DNA of 64,000 nucleotides from Agroathelia rolfsii (lineage: Eukaryota > Basidiomycota > Agaricomycetes > Amylocorticiales > Amylocorticiaceae). Below the pieces are notes generated by a model. It was not told where the DNA came from. It saw only the letters and a program-made list of their open reading frames with translations, and did no database searches. The stretch covers positions 159,001 through 223,000 of the forward strand of contig JABRWF010000005.1 of assembly GCA_018343915.1 (NCBI GenBank), written 5' to 3'. Position numbers and translations under genes: made by a program. Shown here piece after piece: positions 36,056-48,399 of this stretch (positions are counted from its first letter, which is position 1; each line of letters opens with the position of its first letter).

Positions 36056-38884
36056 ATGGGCGCCCTACTGTCATGTAGGCGCTGTCGGCGCCGCAAGCTT
36101 CGCTCTCAGCCTGAAGACCACGAGCCACTTTTGTCCGATACCGGGCCCAACGGACCAGAGAACGGCGCGGACAACAATGAGGACCGTGACCGTATTCGTG
36201 CCTACCATTTTGCTGATGTCGTCGCTGCTATCCACTCCGGAAAGCTACCGTCGCAGGCACAGCTAAATCAATTCCTGCAAAGGACACTGCATTCCGGAGT
36301 CTTTGATGCCACTAGTGCGAGCAATTCGGCATTTGCAAATGTCATCAGGGATTCCAGGGCTGCCATCGAGGCTGCCATCCTACTTGGTCTGGAGAAAAAT
36401 GGTTAGCATACATTTCTATCACCACCCCAAGACCCCTGGACAGAAAGCCTTATTATCCCGTCTTAGATGACGATGTTCTACAGGAGATTGTATACCAAGC
36501 GTCTCAGCTTGGCGAAGAGGATGAGTTGCCTATTCAGGTTGATACCGAGGTAGCGATAGACAAAACTAGCGAGAGGCTCGCCGAATTTGCAGATCAAGGT
36601 GTGCATCGTGTGCTTGTCGCTACGTGATTCTAATTGCAACTCAAACATTCGTGCAGCTGGCCCAGCACCAGCACCTCCTGAGATCAACAAAGACCTGCGC
36701 ACATTTGCGATGTCCGTCAAATCCGTCTTGGTTCTTCTTATTACCTCCGCTTCATTTCGTCTTCTACTCGGATCCATATTGGATACTTTTAGAGATCTTC
36801 TCGGCGAAGTAAGAGTTTTGTTAAAATGTTAGGGGTGTTTTTTTTTTTTTGACAGTTTTCTTCCAAATAGGCTGCAGTACGCGTTGGAAATGCAGCAGTT
36901 CAGGTTCAGGTTGGTGCTGGCGCACTCGAAGAGACAACACGAATGGATGTAGCTACTGCTAGTACAATAGGCGCTCGCATGGCCGACGCTTTTGCTCAAG
37001 CCCAGGAGGCAGGCATGCAGGAGAGTAGGACTATGAAAGAGGAAGGCGAAAGGCGCCTGAAAGAAGTCGCCATCGGACGCATCCAAGAGGTGAGCCTTTT
37101 CCCGCTTTGTGCATCTGTTCTGTCTCTAATCTATGGATCGGCAAACATAGATATTCATACAGGCACATCAGGATCAACGCACACTTCACGCTTTGAATAC
37201 GATCCTTAACCTGGTGAATAAATACACATCCAAGGTTCGGCAAGTGTCTACAGCCATGTCCAATGTTACCGATTCTCCTGTCATCATCTCACCTCATGTT
37301 ACGTTTTCTCCTGCCTTTGCTGCGCTATGGTCGGATGTGCAAGCCCTGCTATACCGTTTTGGACCTTTTGAAGCTGTCGAACAATCTTTCTCTCTTACCA
37401 TTTCCGATGCCCTATCTGCACCTGCAACTGCGGACGAAGGACTGAGGTCTTTTCTTTCATCCCTACAATCTTGGATAGAAACCGCTCTAGCCAATCCAAG
37501 ATTCGCTACGTCGCACATGGGAACTCGGTCCGCAGAATCGCTGTACGATCAGGCATTCGCCATCTCAAACTCAGAGTCTCATGCACAGTGGTCGGAGCAC
37601 CTCGCATCGCTTATACAGAGCGCATTCATGTATACCGAGGAACTGAAAAGTAACCGTTCGTTGTTGAAGTTCTTGGAAGCTATGGACAATCTATCCGTAT
37701 CTTCCCTACATTTAGCTACCACTGGTCACATCTCTGTCTGGAGAGAACTCGTGTCATGGGCGGTGCCTCGTGCCTTACGTCTCTTGAAAGGCTTCCCTTT
37801 CCTCATGCCCAGGATTGAGGTTATCTCAGGGTCCATCAAGGTCGCGATTGAAACACTACATCTCGGCGCTGGGGCAAGTCTGATTCCAGATCATGTCTCT
37901 GTGCAAAATTGGACGGAGCTCTGCTTTGATATGACCGCAGATGGTAATAGCGCCACGACGAATCCAGGCATGCTGTTCGATGACAGCGCACCTATGCCAA
38001 GGACGACAACGTCCGATCGTTTACAGGTTCATGTTGACGGCCTTCGTCTTGCAATATCGGACATAGCCTACTATCTTTCCTATACACCCTTTTCGTCTGT
38101 AAATGCCATCGGATATACTGACGAGGGCCTGTTGGACGTAGACGTCGGTCGCCCAGGGCACAAAGGAGAAGGCTTATCGCTGGACGTGGATATCACTTAT
38201 ACGACACCAAAACAACCCGATCAGCCGTTGTTCACTGTCAATTCTGTCTCTAGCTCTTTACCCGGCCTTGCCTTCCAGATCTTGAACAGCCGGCATTACA
38301 TCCTCAACACACTATTTCTGCAACCACTCGCAGCTCCAGTCATAAGCACGCTGTTGTCGAAAGCGGTCGAGGAATACGTCCGGACTGGGCTGGATTCTTT
38401 AGAACGCGCCATGCGGAGTGCCGAAGCAGATATAGCCATTTCGTATAGAGGCGATGAACGAACGCTATGGCCGGCGTATACATGGTCCGTACTCAAGAAC
38501 CTATTTTTGGTGGGAGAACAGCAGCCCTCTGCCGATGGCACACGCGTGGAAAGCCATACCAAAGCTACGATGAAAGGCGTGGTATACTCTACGACCACAG
38601 TTGATTCTCACGGCGAAGTGCAGGATCAAACGTGGGTCACTGTCGGTGCCGGTGCCCAAATTCTGCCCGAGCAGAATCACGGACCCTCTGGCATGCATGT
38701 GACAAGGCAGGTGATCGAGGAAGTATCTGATGAGGTGCATGGTGTTGTGGAGCAAGCGGAGGATGCTGCTGCCAGAGCTAGACGGACACGAACGTATGTC
38801 GAGGAAGCTGGGAACAGAATGCAAATACGAGAAGAAATGGAAAGAGAAAGAGGTGGATGGAGGAGTAATGCTTTTGACCTGTAG
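36056..38884 (+). CDS. HAM1-like protein (hyphal anastomosis family)
   Basis: Five exons (introns 36402-36466, 36599-36656, 36809-36870, 37090-37162) give 856 residues. The N-terminal domain reads FADVVAAIHSGKLPSQAQLN, QFLQRTLHSGVF, AILLGLEKNDDDVLQEIVYQ, then RTFAMSVKSVLVLLITSASF. The C-terminal half contains LNTILNLVNKYTSKV, LRLAISDIAYYLSYTPFSS and GEGLSLDVDITY. This layout matches the HAM1 N-terminal and C-terminal (DUF4449-type) domains of fungal proteins related to Neurospora ham-1, involved in hyphal fusion; the C-terminal domain is thought to resemble lipid-binding BPI folds. The very start, MGALLSCRRCRRRK, has Gly2, Ser6, Cys7 and Cys10 followed by basic residues, typical of myristoylated and palmitoylated membrane anchors. 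The family call rests on motif memory and should be checked by profile search. Confidence 0.7.
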
Positions 38885-39180
38885 GATACCTGCACATTTC
38901 ATATCTTTGTTATTTTATTCAATGGCTTTCACGGATGATGACTACCATAATCTGAGTGGATTTTTCACGCGTCCCGAACCGGCAGATAGCACGTAAATAA
39001 TGGTTTATTGTAGTGTTGAACTGGGTAAAACTAAGACAGTACTTATACATGCCTAGGCTATTTCTTGTATTCTAAACACTCTGATGTAGTTGCGAGCATG
39101 AACAAGGGGCAATTAATAAAGTTGTCGACAAATAAATGATGGTTTAAAATACTTCAGAATCGCCCTTGACTATCTATGCT

Positions 39181-40074
39181 TTATAGCACAGAAGTTATCT
39201 CGGGAGTCTTGTGTTTTTGTCGCCATTCGACGAGCATGGCAACGCTAATCATCTTAATACCCCAGCGATCGGCAAATGCACGGCACTCATTCAGACGTGC
39301 CATACCGCCGCCTTCCCTGCCAGACTGACCGTAGTTGTCTTCCCATTCATAGGCACCCTCGCTGACGATTTCGCAGAGGGCGCCGGCAGGGGGCAGGCCC
39401 GTGGCCAGGCAGAGCTCGACGGCGGCTTCAGTGTGCCCACCCCGGGCAAGGATGCCCCCGCGATGGGCACGTAATGGCACAACATGCCCGGGGCGTGTGA
39501 AATCCGAGGGTCGTGTTTCGGACGAAGCCAATGCGCGGAGGGTAAGAGCTCGATCAGCCGCAGATATGCCCGTTGTTGTGTCTATGATGTAATAAGAAAC
39601 ACAGAGAAAATGGTTTGGCAGAGACGAAAGAGGCTTACCATGGGTATAATCAACGGTGACAGCGTATGCTGTTTTGTGTGGATCGGTATTCGTTTTCACC
39701 ATAGGATGGATGGCCAACGAATCTAGCCTTCGTTCGGGCAGAGCGACACAGATAAACCCACTAACGGTATTGACAAGAGTCAGTACATACAAAACCTCAG
39801 GTGGGCGGCTATTCAAGGGCACTTGCCTGGTGTAACGAATTATCCATGCAAGCTTTTCCGGTGTTGCGTGGACTGCGGCTAGGATGAGATCGCCCTCGTT
39901 CTCCCTTGACTCGTCGTCCATGACTAGGACGGGCTCGCCTCTGCCAAAGGCATCGAAGGCATCTTTGAGGGAGTCGTAGCGTACACTGCCGTCAGGCAGA
40001 GATTGTGTTACCGGTACGGAACGCTTGACGGGGTGCCAGGGAGTAGGAGGCTGGAAGACAAGTCCTGCGGGCAT
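39181..40074 (-). CDS. RIB3: 3,4-dihydroxy-2-butanone-4-phosphate synthase
   Basis: RIB3 converts ribulose 5-phosphate to the four-carbon unit of riboflavin. Visible motifs are LKDAFDAFGRGEPVLVMDDE then SRENEGDLILAA (catalytic acidic loop), RYT joined to SGFICVALPE, VTVDYTH joined to DTTTGISAADRA, RPGHVVPLRAHRGGILARGG, HTEAAVELCLATGLPPAGAL and CEIVSEG, with MARLNECRAFADRWGIKMIS near the end. Introns are 39582-39638 (57 bp) and 39761-39826 (66 bp). The second uses a GC donor (GCAAGT). Both are in frame and stop-free, so unspliced RNA would still encode a protein with two insertions; splicing gives 256 residues and restores the conserved RYTSG and DYTHDTTTG junctions. It is divergent from the phosphate carrier gene. 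Confidence 0.95.
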   Translation of the reverse strand: MPAGLVFQPPTPWHPVKRSVPVTQSLPDGSVRYDSLKDAFDAFGRGEPVLVMDDESRENEGDLILAAVHATPEKLAWIIRYTRQVPLNSRPPEVLYVLTLVNTVSGFICVALPERRLDSLAIHPMVKTNTDPHKTAYAVTVDYTHGKPLSSLPNHFLCVSYYIIDTTTGISAADRALTLRALASSETRPSDFTRPGHVVPLRAHRGGILARGGHTEAAVELCLATGLPPAGALCEIVSEGAYEWEDNYGQSGREGGGMARLNECRAFADRWGIKMISVAMLVEWRQKHKTPEITSVL

Positions 40075-40667
40075 GATGATCGAGTGTGAGAATGTGTGGG
40101 AAGTGGTATCGCGCACGAGGGATATTTAAGGAGGCTGGATGGGGATAATTGGGGGCATGTTAGCAAGCGGGGCTGACTACAGCGGCGGGGGCGCGGCGGG
40201 CGACGGCGAAGACGATGGGAATGATGACTGACCGTGATGAGCAAGCTGTGACGGTGACCATAAGCACAAATGACTACAATATTATTATATTGATTATATT
40301 AGTATATCATAGACCATTACTATTCCGATGGGCAAATTATCATTGCTGCACAACATTCTTATACACCACCATTCCTTTATGACGGATTGCCGTAACGCCC
40401 CGTCTGTGGGTCCATCTGTGGGTCAACCGTGTCCCAAGAGGGCGTTGTTGGCTGCCGATGCAGTACGCCAACAGCCAGCAACGGAAGGCCGTATACCACG
40501 TGATATTCACGTGACTGGTCCGGGTGAGCCGGACAGACGCGGAACAAAATTCGGTCGTGGATTTATTTGAGCTCAGCCGCCAGCCTCTCTCGCTCTCTCT
40601 CATCCACCATCCAGCGCGCTCTTAGCCGCCTCCATCCACGTCTTACATCCTAAAAGACAATCTAGCC
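40075..40667. promoter_or_regulatory. Divergent promoter RIB3 / phosphate carrier
   Basis: 593 bp between two opposed start codons. An AT-rich core (about 40272-40312, with repeated ATTATAT) sits in the middle. CT-rich sequence precedes the carrier ATG at 40580-40620. Confidence 0.5.
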
Positions 40668-41793
40668 ATGTCTGCCCTTGTACCAACCAAGTGGGACGCC
40701 AGGTATGTAACGAGCCCATTTTTGTGGCTTTGCAGGACATGTCTTTATTTCTGCATTCCCTTTCCAGGTTTGCTGGCCCCGTTCCTCATGACGCCTCTTA
40801 CTACGCCAAGTGCATGCTCGGTGGTGCTCTTGCTTGCGGTGTGACCCACGCAGGTATCACCCCTCTCGACGTTACCAAGTGTAACATGCAGGTCGGTTCC
40901 GCCTATATCCCCGCACGCGTATGCGCGCTAGATTCTCAACCACCGCTTCCAGGTGAACCCCGCAAAGTACAAGGGCCTTACCAGTGGTATCTCCACTATC
41001 GTTCGTGAGGAGGGTTCCGGCGGTCTGTGGAAGGGCTTTGGCCCGACATTCGTCGGCTACTCCCTTCAGGGCATGTTCAAGTACGGTCTCTATGAAGTCT
41101 TCAAGGATTTCTACTCCAACCTTGCTGGCGAGGAGGCCGCCAACAAGTACCAGCCCGCCATTTGGCTTGCTGGCTCGGCCACTGCCGAGGTCTTCGCTGA
41201 TATCGCCCTCTGCCCTCTGGAGATGACCAAAGTCAAGATCCAGACCAGCCCCGCTGGCACCTTCCCCATCCCCTTCGGCGCCGCTCTCAAGGAGATGAGC
41301 AGGACCAAGCTTGACACAAGATATCCCTTCGGTTCTCTTGTTCCCTTGTGGTCGCGTCAGGTAAATCTCGAACTGCACTGGTTTATCAATACTTTGCAGT
41401 GTCTTACATTTGCTTCAGATCCCTTACACCATGGCCAAGTTCTTCTTCTTCGAGGCTATCGTCCGTGCATTCTACACGCACGTCTTCACCAAGCCCAAGA
41501 GCTCGTACTCGCAAACGACTCAGCTCGGTGTCACCTTCGCCTCCGGTTACCTCTCCGGTGTCGTCTGCGCCATCGTCTCTCACCCCGCCGACTCGCTCGT
41601 CTCGCAGCTCGGCAAGCCCGAGAACAAGGGCAAGGCGATTGGCCAGATCGCTTCCGAGGTTGGCTTCAGTACCCTCGCCACCAAGGGTCTTGGCACCCGT
41701 GTGATCATGATTGGTACCCTCACCGGCTTCCAATGGTGGATCTACGACACCTTCAAGAGCACAATGGGCATGGGTACCTCCGGTGGCAAGTAG
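40668..41793 (+). CDS. MIR1: Mitochondrial phosphate carrier (SLC25 family)
   Basis: An inner-membrane carrier importing phosphate into mitochondria. Three repeats carry the carrier signature: PLDVTKCNMQ, PLEMTKVKIQ and PADSLVSQL. Phosphate-carrier features are YYAKCMLGGALACGVTHAGI, GFGPTFVGYSLQGMFKYGLY, then EVFKDFYSN, ALCPLEM, PLWSRQIPYTMAKFFFFEA and GTLTGFQWWIYDTFK. Four exons (introns 40703-40767, 40892-40952, 41361-41418) give 313 residues, the usual family length. Codon use is strongly biased to C-ending codons, indicating high expression. MIR1 and PIC2 are both phosphate carriers; the symbol follows the commoner name. Confidence 0.93.
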
Positions 41794-42221
41794 ACGATAT
41801 TTTCCTTTCTTGCGTTCATAGAGTTGGATATAGACGGTTGGGTGCCGACAATCTTTATTATTTACCCGTACACTATGTTGTCTTAGACATACCCACTCTC
41901 GCGGTGTTTAATAGATTTCTTGTTCAGCGCCCCGAGCTTCATGAGAACATATCAGCTAGACTTGTAATATCTACAGAAAGCCGATTATTCGAAAGTATGC
42001 CCCGAGTGCCAGATGAGGCAAGTCGTCGGAGAAGCATGTCAATGATTGCGGACTTGAATCAGGCCTCTTTCTTACATACGCAAATATTTGCATACTATGC
42101 ACAGTTGAATAGAATTGCAAACACAAAATATACATGCAGTAGTAAATTTCTGGCTTGAGATATACAAGATACCTAGATCTTCACTACTTTCAAGATCTGG
42201 TCATTTGTTTATTTATTTTGT
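41794..42221. other. Convergent 3' region
   Basis: 428 bp between the stop codons of the phosphate carrier and the glutaminase gene, AT-rich toward the right. The frame running on after the carrier is a shadow in another phase. No gene. Confidence 0.5.
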
Positions 42222-45190
42222 TTAAAGAGCAAGCTACAGAATAAACGATTTAGTATCACATCCAAGAAACATATGACTTTTCACTTAAAATACTCACGAG
42301 AGCCAAATGGCCACCGACTACGGGGCGCGCCTGGAAGCCATCAGTGACACCACTGTCGGTATCGTACCAATCGCTGAACGGAACGCTGTTTTCGCCATCC
42401 GCGGCGAAATCGTAGACGGCATTGATAAGCAGATCGCGCGTGGTGTCATCAGTCACGATCGCCGCCGTAAGAGTTTGCCAATCAGTCTTTGTGTATGTGT
42501 GGCGGGTGTCGAGCGGGACGCCGTATTTGTCTAGAGAATGGTCAGAGCGAGTTGGCAAACATTAGGAATTTATCAGATGGTTTGGACTTACTGGCGACGG
42601 TCGCATACCAGGCAGTCTCTGCAGGACGAGCATTATAAGCCAGGTGCACATTTGGACAGGTTTTTAAAAATATTACTTACGCTGTTCGTAGAGAGACTCA
42701 GGGAAGAGGTTCAGGCCCAGGAGTTTGTCACCGAACAGGTTGTATGTCAAGCCCCAGCTGCTCTCGTTGCCGTACTAACAACAAAAACACATGATCAGAA
42801 TACAACTCAACCGATGTGATATCAAAAAATTAGAGCCTACGTTCAACGTCAAGTGAGCACCAGTTGTTGACTGAGCATAAGTCTGGAACTTGGTTACATA
42901 GCTGGCCGCAATAGACTATATTACCTTCATGAGCAAAGACTGTTTGGGATGTATCAATTATAAAACACTCAACACTATAGTTTGATGCCTCTTCAGTGTT
43001 TCCGACCAAGGATGCGATCTCGCTCATGGCCTTGATGCCAATTATGCCCTTGATGGCCAGATTGGTCTGGTTCGGGAGCGCACCAGCAAAGTCATCCGTG
43101 CTGATCTGGTTGGCAGGGATGAGAGCCTCTGCGATGAGGTATTGAGTCCATTGGTTCAGAAGGTTGTACTGTTTGCAAATCCTTAAGTTATAGAGAAGAC
43201 ATTTAGGGATAAGAAGTAGTCAGTCATACATATCTGTCAATCAATGTCGTGTCTTGCGTCTTTTGGTAGTGGCTGAGCGTCATAATCAGCATGTTGCCGC
43301 ATTCTGAAAAAGACAAAACAACATCAGGACACGTAAAGCGGCATTAAACAGGGCCCAGTAGATACGTACCCTCCAAAGGCATCGCCTCGTCATTTCCAGC
43401 ATTGTGACCGGTGGCATTCGGGTAGCTGGATCCGAGATCGTGCACGCTCCACTTGTTGGGATATTGGCCAGTGGCCTGATACTCAAACAGACCAAGGAGC
43501 AGATATTTGCCCAACTCGGCGTTGGTGTAGAGGAAGATGGACCAAGCAGGGAAGATCACATCGACCGTGTTGACGTTCTACACAAACATGTTAGCTTCCA
43601 AGTGAATAGACACCATATATGCGGGCACATGATACTAACACCATCGCTAGAGATCTCTGTAATAAATACATCAGTTACCAGTTAAACGCTCATTGTTAAC
43701 AAAATAATTTTACCTTTAAGGAACATCAACACATCACTGGTGTTGTACGCTCCGCTGCTCGTTTTGGAAACCGTGAGCTCGTTGGCACCAAACGCCTGTC
43801 TAACCGAGAGCGCGACATAGGCGGCATAGTTATCCGAGATGGCTGATGCATCGCTCTTGATCTTGGCATCAAGCGTGTTAGCGCGTGACAAGGCGTTCTC
43901 GTAGTCATTGAGAAAGAAAGAGATCTGAAAGCACATAAATCGCCTTATTCAGAGTCAAAACGTGCGCATATACGCACCGCCTCAGCCACGGTGGGGAAGC
44001 TAGTCCAGAAGTAGACCGAACGAGCCTGCATGACATCGTTGGCAGTAATATACTGGATAGCAGGATCACGGACATGGCCGATCGTAAACACAACGGGGGA
44101 CGTCGCCGTCGAGGTCACAGTGCCGAGATTTTTTGCGAACGCGAACACGGGCCAGTCATTCGAGACAGCGCGATAATCCGTATCCTCTGTATTGGCGAGC
44201 TTTCCGTTATTGATGAATTGTGCGCGCACAACGACGTCCTGGCCGGTTTGGTACGTCAAGCTGTCGGTCTATCATTTCATAGAATTTAGCTATGAACAAC
44301 TTTGAAGATGACAATTGCATGCATACGTTGGCGGTCGAGTAATAGGCAGATCCTTGCTGGATGTGATCGGAAATTTCGGTGTAGAGGGGTTGAACCTGGA
44401 GCTGGGTCTGGTGCGTGAAGATGCTGCCACTGGTGGAAGACGACCAGGTGGCTTCGAGCGAATCATCACCGGTAACCCACTCGGCTGAGATATCAGTGTA
44501 GAGCTGGACGGAATGAGATCCGCCATCATTGGCTGCGGCGGTGATAGCGAGATAGGAGAATGGAAGAGATTGCAAAGTCAAGTTGTTTGGCTGAAACGTA
44601 GCAAAAGACAGATCAGTGTTCCAAGCTTCGACAGTTTATTCGGGTGCAGTTATGCTCCTCACCTCAACAGGGCTCAGGAAGTTGACGGTCAAAGTGACGG
44701 GACCGGCAGTCAGCTCAAACGTGCTTTGTGTGGATGTAAACTATTCATGGCACAGATGAGATGACGTAGTGCGGGACAATAACGATAGACTATGACGAAT
44801 GGCAACCGAATGACACGTACCGACGCGCTCGTCTGTGTCGCCTTGGACGAGGTCGTGCCAGAGACGACGGGGTCGCCGAGGAAGTTGTATACTGTGCCAT
44901 CGACACGAACATAACCAGCCCAACCAAGGTTCTATAAAATAAGGAAATGTATGTTGATCGCATTATTAAATCAGAGACGCAAGACACGAGCTTACAGTGC
45001 CAGTCCAGAAAGTAGGCCATGCCTCGTTCAAAGCGGTTCCACTTCCCTGGCGGAGCCAGCAAGAGAGATATGGAGTGCGTACAGCCAAGGGGACGGCAGG
45101 AGGGTTGAACGGGGTAGCCGTCCAACTGTAAGCGGTGACAAGGGAGGGCAAGAGCGCGCCCAACGCAGCTAGTGGTTTGGGAACCCACAT
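42222..45190 (-). CDS. Secreted glutaminase-like protein (GtaA type)
   Basis: Extracellular glutaminases of this type deamidate glutamine outside the cell. The signal peptide is MWVPKPLAALGALLPSLVTA. The mature chain begins YSWTATPFNPPAVPLAVRTP and YLSCWL, then WPTFWTG, GWAGYVRVDGTVYNFLGDP, LTLQSLPFSYLAITAAANDG, WPVFAFAKNLG, VVFTIGHVRDPAIQYI and VYFWTSFPTVAEA. Further on are FLKEIS, YTNAELGKYLLLGLFEYQAT, AGNDEAMPLE then CGNMLIMTL, STDDFAGALPNQTNLAIKGI and SWGLTYNLFGDKLLGLNLFP. The C-terminal part has KYGVPLDTRHTYTKTDWQTL and GFQARPVVGGHLALL. These are the DUF5127, DUF4965 and DUF1793 blocks in order. There are many short introns; the last exon encodes only four residues after a 42234-region acceptor. 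Length is about 700 residues. Enzyme specificity is inferred from family. Confidence 0.9.
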
Positions 45191-46027
45191 GGATGATGAT
45201 GATGTTGTTGTTTAGGATGCTCAGAACCGACCTTGGGCTGGAGAATATTGTAGGCTGCCTACTTATAGTCGCGAAGACAAGACCGCGTATGAGATATGAT
45301 ACAGCATCAGTGCAGTTGAGGCTGCCGCTGCCGTTGCCTTGAATCATCATGGGATCTTGGGATCCACAAGTTCTCCATGTGAAGTCGCGAAACGAATAGT
45401 ATCATAGCCAATGATCAGAAGACCCATGACCTGGTAACCGAACCCAAGCGGGCATCTTGCAGGGGAACAAAGCACACAAGAGCCGCAAAAAACAGAGTGA
45501 TTTGAGCATTCAGCTTATTATGACCAGGCCTCGTCCCGTCATGATCATCATTCGGCCTCGCTTCGATACTTCGAGCCTCGACGCAGCACATGAGAGCACA
45601 GAAACACATGCATAAATACAGCATAATTCGGGGAGCAAGAATATACTCGGCTATTGCATTACGAAAGCGCAATGTCGAGAGTCGAACCTTCAAGTTCATG
45701 TTTATCGTCATGCCAAGTATTCATGATCGATCATGACTGCCTCAGTGATGGTCACCGGCAAGTCGTTATGCATGCTCATGCCTGTTTCGGCGACCATGTT
45801 CAACAATCATTCTTTTCTGTTGCCCCCACACATACATACACATGCTGCTTGTGATTGATATATTTGACAGAGCGATGTTACTGGTTACGGCTGGTTGAAT
45901 GCATGAGAAAAATATAGTTTGTGATAGAATTAAGAATACAGATTTGGTTGAGATTGATATATATACTACACAGTCATCGGCATCTTCCCCCTCTCTCTAT
46001 ATGGTATTCCAACTGCCACTACCGCCT
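45191..46027. other. Intergenic, glutaminase promoter
   Basis: 837 bp between two minus-strand genes, holding the glutaminase promoter and the dehydratase 3' end. One site near 45677-45686 resembles a tRNA B box on the minus strand, but the flanks cannot form a T-arm. No gene seen. Confidence 0.5.
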
Positions 46028-47754
46028 CTAGTGCTCCTTGGGAGGCGGAGCCCTGCCTTCCCGGCTGGCAACCCAGTAGCTGCCGTTGGGGAACTCGTAC
46101 TCGGCGATCGAGTTTTTGTGCATTTCAATGCTGTAGCCTTCATCGGGGTTGCTGGGCACGTTGTATCGGCCCTTGGAGTTGATCGTGCAGGGGTTCAGGA
46201 AGTGTTCATGCAAGTGGTCAACGAACTCGAGCACATTGCGCTCCATAGTGCCAGAAATGGCAATATAGTCGATCAAACTATCAAATGCCAGATGAGCCAC
46301 ATATCAGAAACTATCGCGATACAAAGCAACATACCTCAAGTGGATAACGTATTCGCAGAGACCGACACCACCAGCGTGAGGGCATACAGGGATGCCAAAC
46401 TTGGCAGCCATGAGTAGGACGCTGAGAACCTCACTCACACCGGCCAGACGACATGAGTCAATCTGGCAGACATCAATGGCCTCAGCTTGCAGCAGCTGCT
46501 TGAAGACCATACGGTTGTGGGCGTGTTCGCCGGTGGCGACACCAATGCCGTAAGGCTTGAGGGCGCGACGAATGGCCGCATGACCAAGAGCATCATCAGG
46601 GGCGGTGGGCTCTTCGATGAACCTATATGCGCATCACTTGGGTATCAATGATAGTTGCTTTCTTCGAGAAATTAAACACTTACCAGGGCTTGATCTCCTC
46701 AAGACCTTTGACGTAGTCGATAGCCTGGTTAACATCCCAGACTTGGTTGGCGTCGATCATGAGGACAGCACCGGTGGCGCTAGCGTTCTTGCCCTTGAGC
46801 TCCTCGCTGTTGGGGTCGCGTGGCTTGGCACTCGCGGGGTACCATTGAGGGTCGTCAATGATGCTGCGGATGAGCTTGCCACGACGAAGATCGTTTTCGA
46901 AGTCGGCGCCAACCTTCATCTTGAAGTGGTTGAAGCCAGCAGTGATGGCCTCCTTGGTGAGACGAGCGACTTTTTCATCAGAGTAGCCAAGCCAGCCAGC
47001 AGAAGTAACATAGGCGGGGTAACTGCCCAAAGAAGAAAGATTAGATTTGTTAATAACATCATGATGTTGAAGACTACTAACCCAAGTTCCCGAACCTTGG
47101 CCTCGCGCTCCTTTTTGGTTGCCTCTTTCGCCTTGAGCATGGCAAGAGCCTCCTCCTTGGTGATAGCATCGGTGATATACCTGAACGCAGCAGAGTTGAC
47201 GAGCTCCTCGGGGGTGAAGTCAACAACAAGCTTCCAGAGAGGCTTCTTCCTCGACCTGGCGTACATGTCCCAGAGGGCGTTGTTGACAGCACCAGATGCG
47301 ATGTGGATGACACCCTTCTCGGGGCCGATCCAGCGCAGCTGGGGGTCGGCGCAGAGGTAGGCCCAAGTCTCGCCCATGTTGGCAAAGAGGGACTCGGCAT
47401 CCTTGCCAATGAGACGGTCCGCAACACGGCGGATGGCGTCGCAGACCTAGCGGGAAAGAAAGAGGTGTTAGATCAATTGATCTATAGTGCAGATGCAAAA
47501 ATGAATTCACGATCTCGTTACCACGGCCGATGGTGAAGGTCATGCCGTGGCCAACATAGTCTGCGTCAGTGAAAAGCGAGATGTATGCAGACGAATAATC
47601 GCAGTCGGTGTTCATGGCGTCCGTGCCATCGCCAGTGAGCGATGTGGGGAATCGCACATCTATCGTAGGAGCAATAGATGATCAGCGTGCAAACGATCAA
47701 AGGAACAAAGAGCAGCATACCATGGACCTCGTAGTGGGTGATTTTGGGAGACAT
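46028..47754 (-). CDS. L-fuconate/L-galactonate dehydratase-like (enolase superfamily)
   Basis: Mandelate-racemase-type enzymes dehydrate sugar acids using Mg2+ and a lysine base. The sequence shows [87 protein letters not shown] (KxK motif), [13 protein letters not shown] (metal Asp), [15 protein letters not shown] (metal Glu), [12 protein letters not shown] and [16 protein letters not shown] (catalytic His region). [19 protein letters not shown] then follows. This order fits the ENOSF1/L-fuconate dehydratase subgroup. The start is [12 protein letters not shown] with an intron after the twelfth codon; several further introns. Fungal members also include L-galactonate dehydratase of D-galacturonate catabolism, so the substrate is uncertain. 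Confidence 0.9.
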
Positions 47755-48399
47755 GGTAGCTGAAAGAAAAGAGAATGGCACAAATGCTGAGGACCCATTG
47801 AGGAGAGCAATGTCTTTTATATATGCGCCCCCAGAGCTCTCTTCACCGGCAAGGAAATAGACATGGGCCTGTTCCCCCGGCTTCGGCCCGCCCGCCCTGC
47901 GGTCTCCCCGGGCCGCCCTCCCCGGATCTCGTTTTCCTTGCCTCTGGCGCCCCCTGGGGTCTGGGGCTGGGCTAGCCAACGGCGCAAGGTCCGCAATGAT
48001 CATGATCAAATATACCGTGTCATTTCCTTACCTACACCTGAATCTTCGGCTGCTTGGCCTGGAAGTAAGCGCAAGGCACTACTAATAGCAGCGCACTCAT
48101 CCAATAGATCGCTAATAAACACTACAAGACATAGTACTAGACCAGAAGCACCCGCAGGTCACGGATAATTGTCCCGAAAGATCTCATGCCTCAGTCACAC
48201 GAGCTTCATTAACAGGCGTACCGGCACGGTACCGCCCTCTTCGCAAGCTATTACGTCTATCCTAACTAATATAATATTACAGCAAGTACGATGTGGGAAC
48301 GATTTGTCCTAGAAAAAAAAAATGCAGGAACAGCAATTTCTTGAGTCAGGATATCTGATGCGCGGAGATGATAGTAACGAGAAAACAAGATGGACATCC
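47755..48399. other. Intergenic, dehydratase promoter
   Basis: 645 bp between the dehydratase start and the Tul1 stop. A GC-rich stretch (47865-47990) stands out from the AT-rich remainder and gives open frames on both strands through composition alone. No gene is called. Confidence 0.45.

Noticed and set aside
40953..42158. A 401-codon frame running through and past the phosphate carrier
   Set aside because: Its second half is the wrong phase of the last carrier exon, entered by reading through the 41361-41418 intron.
45660..45730. A tRNA-like B box (GAGTCGAACC on the plus strand)
   Set aside because: The flanking five bases on each side cannot pair to form a T-arm and no matching A box or acceptor stem was found.
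46028..47754. A galacturonate catabolism cluster
   Set aside because: Only the dehydratase is present; no reductase, aldolase or transporter gene lies nearby.
47860..48010. Open frames on both strands in a GC-rich block upstream of the dehydratase
   Set aside because: Open only because of base composition; low complexity, no start context, no splice signals.
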